DNA of 8,937 nucleotides from positions 1-8,937 of the forward strand of contig JAJYVK010000046.1 in the NCBI GenBank assembly GCA_021792075.1, in the 5' to 3' direction. The position numbers were made by a program, and so were the translations under genes. The stretch's first letter is position 1, and each line of letters begins with the position of its first letter. Origin of the DNA: Actinomycetes bacterium. GTDB lineage: Bacteria; Actinomycetota; Acidimicrobiia; Acidimicrobiales; Acidimicrobiaceae. This document shows, in pieces, positions 5,188-8,937 of this stretch. The notes beneath the pieces were generated by a model. It was not told the origin of the DNA. It ran no database searches and was given only the letters and a program-made list of their open reading frames with translations.

Positions 5188-6324
5188 CTTGGAGTTTGCC
5201 TTAGCGGCATGGGCAGTAGCAGCGTGTTGTTCCCAACGCTCTTCGATGTGGCCGAAATGCCAGATTGATAGTGCAATGCACCAGGTGACGATGAAGACGC
5301 CGACGATGAAGAATCCGGCATGGTTGATGTTGAAGTTGGCTGAAAGGCTCCAAATGCCTCCGGCGAGGTTCAGCTGGCTCTGGAGTACCGATAGCAGTTC
5401 AATGGTGCCAATGACCAACGCCACCGCTACGGATAGCCCGGTGATAGTGATGTTGTAGTAGACCTTGCGGACAGGCCGGAAGAACGCCCAGCTATAGGCG
5501 AAATTCATGAATACCCCATCGGCGGTGTCGAGCAAAGACATTCCGGCACCGAAGAGGATGGGAAGCGACAGGACCGCCCAGAACGGCAATCCCCCAACCA
5601 TTGCGGATCCGGCTAACACCAAGAGAGCGACCTCGGTAGCGGTGTCGAACCCTAGACCAAAAAGAAAACCAATCGGGTACATCTTCCACGGTGAGTCGAC
5701 CCGGCGGGCCAAAGGGCCGAAGAACCGGCTCATCATACCCCGAGAGTTGAGCTGACGCTCCATCTCCTCCTGATCGTAGACACCCCGGCGCATGCTGAGA
5801 AAGACCCGCACAATCGATACCAGGATGACGATGTTCAACATGGCAATGATGTAAAGGAACGAGCCCGAAACCAGCGTGCCGATCAACTCGGTGTAATGGT
5901 GTACACCTGAGGTAGGATTTCTGGTGCTCTGGTTGAGCGCCCTAATTCCGAAGTTCAACAGTATCGCCATTATGAAGACCACGGTTGAGTGACCGAGGGA
6001 GAAGAAGAATCCGACCGATAGAGGGCGCTTGCCTTCCGCCATGAGCTTGCGCGTAGTGTTGTCGATCGCAGAGATGTGGTCCGCATCGAAGGCGTGGCGA
6101 TTACCGAGCGTGTAGGCGAGTACCCCGGTTCCAATCCCGAAGGTCGTCTTGGCGTCAATGTGATAGTGCCGGGTCGCCCCAAGGAACAAGATTCCGAAGC
6201 CAAGGACGTGAAGAAAAACGATGAACCCGACCATCATTCCGGCCCGGGTCCACTCCCTTCGCGACAGAGCATTTTGCATCCTTCGAAATCGGGAGAGTTG
6301 ATCTGTTAGCGCCGTTTCCGCCAT
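5182..6324 (-). CDS. NiCoT-family nickel/cobalt permease, cobalamin-regulated
   Basis: This 380-residue inner-membrane protein imports Ni2+ or Co2+. It carries the family signature RHAFDADHISAIDN on an early transmembrane helix (histidine and aspartates bind the metal). The downstream LGHSTVVF and LGFDTATEVALL motifs and a GAGMSLLDTADG segment are also NiCoT hallmarks, with about eight hydrophobic segments overall and a His-containing C-terminus. Length is normal for the family. The start at ATG 6324 is set by GGAGG at 6331-6335 with six-base spacing; an upstream in-frame extension to 6495 would read through the riboswitch and is not coding. The cobalamin riboswitch in its leader argues that cobalt is the physiological substrate, for B12 synthesis. 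The stop codon overlaps a recombinase remnant on the opposite strand. The gene appears intact. Assignment to NiCoT is firm; metal preference is inferred from the riboswitch. Confidence 0.95.
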   Translation of the reverse strand: MAETALTDQLSRFRRMQNALSRREWTRAGMMVGFIVFLHVLGFGILFLGATRHYHIDAKTTFGIGTGVLAYTLGNRHAFDADHISAIDNTTRKLMAEGKRPLSVGFFFSLGHSTVVFIMAILLNFGIRALNQSTRNPTSGVHHYTELIGTLVSGSFLYIIAMLNIVILVSIVRVFLSMRRGVYDQEEMERQLNSRGMMSRFFGPLARRVDSPWKMYPIGFLFGLGFDTATEVALLVLAGSAMVGGLPFWAVLSLPILFGAGMSLLDTADGVFMNFAYSWAFFRPVRKVYYNITITGLSVAVALVIGTIELLSVLQSQLNLAGGIWSLSANFNINHAGFFIVGVFIVTWCIALSIWHFGHIEERWEQHAATAHAAKANSKS

Positions 6325-6356
6325 TTTTATCCTCCATCTAATGGCGGAGGATAAAA
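6325..6356 (-). promoter_or_regulatory. RBS-sequestering hairpin (riboswitch expression platform)
   Basis: On the mRNA, TTTTATCCTCC (6356-6346) and GGAGGATAAAA (6335-6325) form a perfect 11-bp inverted repeat with a ten-base loop. The second arm is the Shine-Dalgarno of the permease, ending directly at its ATG, so the closed hairpin would block translation. Being directly downstream of the cobalamin aptamer, it is the likely output stage. Confidence 0.75.
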
Positions 6357-6361
6357 GAGCT

Positions 6362-6395
6362 CGGTTCGGGGTCAGCTTCGACACCGAACGAACCG
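6362..6395 (-). terminator. Possible intrinsic terminator or alternate stem in the riboswitch leader
   Basis: CGGTTCG (6395-6389) pairs with CGAACCG (6368-6362), followed after five bases by TTTT, which is also the start of the anti-Shine-Dalgarno arm. The 20-base loop and short T run make a weak terminator. It may instead be a structural stem linking aptamer and platform. Confidence 0.35.
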
Positions 6396-6419
6396 TCCAT
6401 CCTCCGTGGACTGAATTCG

Positions 6420-6550
6420 CAGATGCCGAGTAGGCGACCGGACTTATCCCTCTCAATGAGGGAATCACCGTTGCGGGACAGCGCCGGAATCTCACCGGAC
6501 TTCGCTAAACGACACCGCCCTGGACCAGCTAGGGCAACTCTAGAGTAGCA
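6420..6550 (-). promoter_or_regulatory. Cobalamin riboswitch
   Basis: The minus strand carries the conserved B12-aptamer core in order: GCGAAGTCCGGTGAGATTCC, then GGCGCTGTCCCGCAACGGTGA, a variable stem-loop with CCCTC/GAGGG arms, and AAGTCCGGTCGCCTACTCGG closing the aptamer. This is the B12-box pattern (GGTGAGAxTCC, CTGxCCCGCAAC). It lies ~100 bases upstream of the permease start. The leader continues into a terminator-like stem and an RBS-masking hairpin, so bound cobalamin should lower metal-permease synthesis. Exact ends are estimated. Confidence 0.9.
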
Positions 6551-6614
6551 GCCTTGCATGCCATTTGTTTCCTGAAAAGCTCGACGAGCGACTCGTGTAC
6601 CTCCAGCGTTCCTT

Positions 6615-7218
6615 TCAAGACTGAATTATCGCTCTGTTCAGCGCATCAATCAGTGTCGTGCGCTTTACATTGAAAGTCTGACATATTGCGGCCTTCGACA
6701 TTCCGCTCTCTAAAGCTTTCAAAATAGCGTCAAGCTTTTCTGACGATATGGCCGGAGGTCGACCACCGATTCTCCCCCGCTGCCGCGCAGCGTCAAGACC
6801 GGCTGTGACCCTTTCGGAGATAAGGGCTCGTTCGTATTGGGCTAGTGCCCCAAAGATGTGGAAGAGAAGTTCTCCCGACGGGATTCCGGTATCCATGCCT
6901 TCGGTCAGAGATCGGAGATCGGAAGGCCACGTCGTTATCCGTGAGAGTGTTAATGATCTCTATCAAGTGAGTAAGTGAGCGCCCAAGACGATCTAATTTC
7001 CAGACGACCAGCGTGTCTCCTGATTTTACAAAACTGAGGGCCTCTTTCAACCCTGGGCGGTCATCACGCGAACCACTCGCCTTGTCTCCGAACAAATGAC
7101 GTGGATCGACACCCGCCCCAAGCAAGGCGTCTTTTTGCAAGTCGGTGCTCTGACGATCGGAATTTGATGATACCCGCATGTAGACCCATATCGCACTGCA
7201 ACCATGGTCGCGATTCAT
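6615..7218 (-). pseudogene. Serine recombinase (resolvase/invertase) frameshifted by a 7-bp duplication
   Basis: Two overlapping minus-strand frames together make one complete resolvase. The first (from ATG 7218) holds the catalytic N-terminus: Y13-M-R15-V-S17 with nucleophile Ser17, DKASGSRDDRPGL, and WKLDRLGRSL with the conserved arginines. The second (ending TGA 6615) holds FHIFGALAQYERALISERV, a basic GRIGGRPP linker and a C-terminal helix-turn-helix (SKAAICQTFNVKRTTLIDAL). The frames meet at a tandem AGATCGG pair (6909-6922). Deleting one copy restores the family sequence AFRSLTEGMDT and a 198-residue protein, the usual length. So the gene was intact until a single recent duplication. 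It lies 42 bases downstream of the nuclease gene on the same strand. As it stands the product loses its DNA-binding domain and should be inactive. Confidence 0.85.
6909..6922. repeat. 7-bp tandem duplication AGATCGG causing the frameshift
   Basis: AGATCGG at 6909-6915 is repeated exactly at 6916-6922 (CCGATCT twice on the coding strand). Seven is not a multiple of three, and removal of one unit restores the resolvase frame at a conserved segment. Confidence 0.9.
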
Positions 7219-7260
7219 GCACTCCAAAATCAGCAGGCAGCCGCTGGCGCCAAGGCGTTA

Positions 7261-8208
7261 TCACCCGAGTGTTCGACGTAACGACTCCTGCATTTTGACC
7301 CTGCCGGAAAAGGCGCTGTGCTCCAAGATCTCACCGAGCGGAACTTTGGCAACCAGGCCGTGCTGGCGCGGAAGAAAGACCGCTAATTCTTCGATCCGAT
7401 ATTCGTCTATGGCGTCGAGCGCCACATAGGAGATCAGCTGTCGGACAGCGGACGGCCAGAGATTCTCAGGCCGAATGGTGGTCTTCACGTCGCAGAGAAT
7501 GCGGCCAAAGATGAAATCCCCGTCTGCACCCCCAACCCATCCTCCTCCTGAAAAGACCGGATTGTCGATGAATGAGCCGCTGAGCTTCATTTTCTGAAAG
7601 CCATCACTGGCTATTGCAACGTCGGAAACCGCGGCAACGTCAGAAAGCACCGCCTCTGCAACAGGCATCAACTCCATCAACAGCCCGAGGCAAGCATGTT
7701 CCCTGGCGCTGACTGACTTTACCTTGCCCTGCCGCAGCAGATCCATTTCCACACCAAACATCTTCCAGTCTTGTAAGCGACCTAGCTTCACAAGCGCATC
7801 TTCGTAGCACTTGAAGCCTTCACTGCGCCTGCTCCTGAATCGCCCTTCGGAAAGACCGGCAAAACAGAGTACCCAAGCATTTTCCTTGGACGTTCCCTGC
7901 TCCGTCTTGTGCTCATCCCAAAGCACGGCGAGCGCGTCATTGAGCATATATCCCTGGAAAAGATGTTCATTGCCCAATGGAGCCGTAGTCTTGTAATACG
8001 CAACTCCGCAGCTTTGCCTCAATCGAAACTCGACAGCATGACCCACAGTTGCCCATGGATAATCTTTGAGAGTTCCGCTCGGCCTGATCGTGGCGACCCC
8101 CTCTGCCTGCGCCGTAAGCGCAGAAATTACAGGATCGAGATCGAAGTTCTCCGCCAGCCACAGGGATGGGGCACTCTCGTGATTCGTCAGTTCGCTAGTG
8201 ATGGACAT
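7261..8208 (-). CDS. PD-(D/E)XK nuclease-like protein
   Basis: The 315-residue product has the layout of a PD-(D/E)XK superfamily nuclease with a late active site. An N-terminal GHAVEFRLR segment (56-64) offers a possible helix Glu60. The core is GGADGDFIFGRILCDVKTT (226-244), with Asp229 or Asp231 and the Asp240-x-Lys242 pair. A QLISY (Gln257-Tyr261) helix follows, resembling the QxxxY motif of RecB-type nucleases. This would be metal-dependent DNA cleavage; the target cannot be told. The start at ATG 8208 is set by GGGAG (8220-8216), seven bases away; a longer frame to 8247 overlaps the upstream gene and lacks such a site. The gene follows the exported-protein gene by 17 bases, suggesting co-transcription, and precedes the broken recombinase. 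A role in defence or element maintenance is possible but unproven. Confidence 0.75.
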   Translation of the reverse strand: MSITSELTNHESAPSLWLAENFDLDPVISALTAQAEGVATIRPSGTLKDYPWATVGHAVEFRLRQSCGVAYYKTTAPLGNEHLFQGYMLNDALAVLWDEHKTEQGTSKENAWVLCFAGLSEGRFRSRRSEGFKCYEDALVKLGRLQDWKMFGVEMDLLRQGKVKSVSAREHACLGLLMELMPVAEAVLSDVAAVSDVAIASDGFQKMKLSGSFIDNPVFSGGGWVGGADGDFIFGRILCDVKTTIRPENLWPSAVRQLISYVALDAIDEYRIEELAVFLPRQHGLVAKVPLGEILEHSAFSGRVKMQESLRRTLG

Positions 8209-8225
8209 GCGACTACTCCCCCAGC

Positions 8226-8651
8226 TCAGACGATCGCGTCCGTCCAAGCGACAGGAACGCCATCTCGGACCTCGATGTAGAGGTGATACGGGTTGTACGT
8301 TCCACTCACCGGATTGTTCGGCGAACCCACGAATGTCCAGAAAAGACCCGACTTGAGATCGGTATTGCTTTGGCCGTAACTCACCTGGACCGTTGTCCAG
8401 TCTTGGGCATTCGCCAAGCCCGCGGCATACACAGGGTCAGCCTTCGCCAGCGCCAGATTAGGCCCAGGCAATAGCCCGAGGTTATTCGGCAGAGTGAACG
8501 CCGTCCTTGCCGCATTGAAACCAACCTGTCCTGTCGCAACAACTGGGTGTTTCTGGCCGAAGTCGACCTGTCCGCTCGCAGCGGAACTCACCGCCAAAAT
8601 ACCCGCGCATGCCGTTGCTGCAACTGCTCCTAATGCCATTTGCTTCTTCAT
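8226..8651 (-). CDS. Small exported protein of unknown function
   Basis: I do not recognise the family. The 141-residue product starts with a clear Sec signal peptide: Lys2-Lys3, then a hydrophobic Ala/Gly/Val-rich stretch (residues ~5-22) and a likely cleavage near SSAASG at ~22-27. The mature part (~115 residues) has no cysteines and is rich in Gly, Asn, Pro and aromatic residues. It includes WTTVQVSYGQ, a SGLFWTFVGSPNNPVSG stretch and YNPYHLYIEVRDGVPVAW, which look like beta-strands of a compact extracellular domain. A Cys at residue 15 sits mid-signal and is not a convincing lipobox. The start at ATG 8651 has GGAAGAG (8662-8656) upstream. It is the first gene of the apparent minus-strand unit and is divergent from the gene at 8832. 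Confidence 0.75.
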   Translation of the reverse strand: MKKQMALGAVAATACAGILAVSSAASGQVDFGQKHPVVATGQVGFNAARTAFTLPNNLGLLPGPNLALAKADPVYAAGLANAQDWTTVQVSYGQSNTDLKSGLFWTFVGSPNNPVSGTYNPYHLYIEVRDGVPVAWTDAIV

Positions 8652-8831
8652 CAAACTCTTCCTTTCATCTCGACTTCTGCGGGAGATATATGCATCCGAA
8701 ACGGATCCCAGGAAAAGCCACTGGCGCTACCTTGTGTCAGCTCCCCCTGCTCGATGTTCAACCTGGCGGATTTGTCAGAGCGGTAAAGACTGGGGCATTC
8801 TCTTGGTGGTGAAAAACATGGAGGAAGCCGC
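8652..8831. promoter_or_regulatory. Divergent intergenic region, likely carrying both promoters
   Basis: Two genes are transcribed away from these 180 bases, so promoters for both are expected here. A TTGTCA (8772-8777, + strand) is a fair -35, but the best -10 at suitable spacing (CATTCT) is poor. On the minus strand an AT-rich GCATATATC lies ~35 bases upstream of the exported-protein start. No operator-like repeat stands out. Confidence 0.3.
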
Positions 8832-8937
8832 ATGAAAGATGTGACCGACGTCGAATGGAGCACCACGTATGACAATGCACTGCAGCAGGCCGTCAAAGGC
8901 CTCGGAGAGCTGCGACTGATCAGGTACCGAGATGTCG
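8832..8937 (+). CDS. 5' end of an unidentified gene, cut by the window edge
   Basis: An ATG with an excellent Shine-Dalgarno (GGAGGA, 8820-8825, six-base spacing) opens a frame of 35 codons that is still open at the window end. The visible part, beginning MKDVTDVEWSTTYDNAL, is acidic and then amphipathic-helical (LQQAVKGLGELRLIRYRD). There is no signal peptide. Too little is present to assign a family. Confidence 0.6.
   Translation, partial: MKDVTDVEWSTTYDNALQQAVKGLGELRLIRYRDV

Noticed and set aside
6325..6495. Upstream extension of the permease to 6495
   Set aside because: It would translate the cobalamin riboswitch; ATG 6324 has the proper Shine-Dalgarno and family-like N-terminus.
8651..8896. 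Minus-strand reading overlapping the divergent intergenic region
   Set aside because: No ribosome binding site or motif; it runs antisense to the well-supported start at 8832.
1..8937. CRISPR array
   Set aside because: No regularly spaced repeats of 20 or more bases; the only regular repeats are the short coding repeats at 2905-3034.

Overview
The window suggests an actinobacterium. It has moderately high GC, actinobacterial-looking Shine-Dalgarno and codon use, a cobalamin riboswitch of the CCGGTGAGA / CTGTCCCGCAACGGTGA type, and small serine recombinases. It reads as an accessory region, either plasmid or integrated mobile DNA. There are three serine-recombinase genes or remnants, all broken, plus a truncated pentapeptide-repeat gene and several short duplications or inverted repeats. 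Acidophilic Acidimicrobiia would fit the composition, but no phylogenetic marker is present, so this is a guess.

Layout: (1) 105-2156, a plasmid-like protein with two N-terminal helix-turn-helix-like modules and a long Pro-rich linker. It ends at an in-frame TAA, after which the same frame stays open for another 121 codons ending in a coiled coil. (2) 2157-2700, gene debris on the minus strand: the tail of a pentapeptide-repeat protein abutting the tail of a serine recombinase. (3) 2711-4664, the most interesting part, a two-gene cassette. A 110-residue Pro-rich peptide carries three copies of T-x-(V/T)-R-G-E-S. Four bases after its stop begins an ATP-grasp ligase resembling the MvdD/TgmB macrocyclases of omega-ester/amide peptides (graspetides), with an added C-terminal coiled-coil and membrane domain. 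I read this as a probable undescribed graspetide system. (4) 4665-5187, noncoding DNA with a tRNA-like fold and overlapping hairpins, then the first ~34 codons of another serine recombinase. (5) 5182-6550, minus strand, a NiCoT-family nickel/cobalt permease behind a cobalamin riboswitch, with an 11-bp inverted repeat that hides its ribosome binding site. (6) 6615-7218, minus strand, a full-length serine recombinase broken by a 7-bp tandem duplication. (7) 7261-8651, minus strand, a small exported protein followed closely by a PD-(D/E)XK nuclease-like protein. (8) 8832-end, a divergent gene that leaves the window.

Functional links: the graspetide pair should work together (precursor and modifying enzyme). 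The permease should be repressed by adenosylcobalamin or another cobalamin, so it probably supplies cobalt for B12 synthesis. The exported protein and nuclease are probably co-transcribed but have no obvious shared job. All calls come from reading the sequence; no database search was run.
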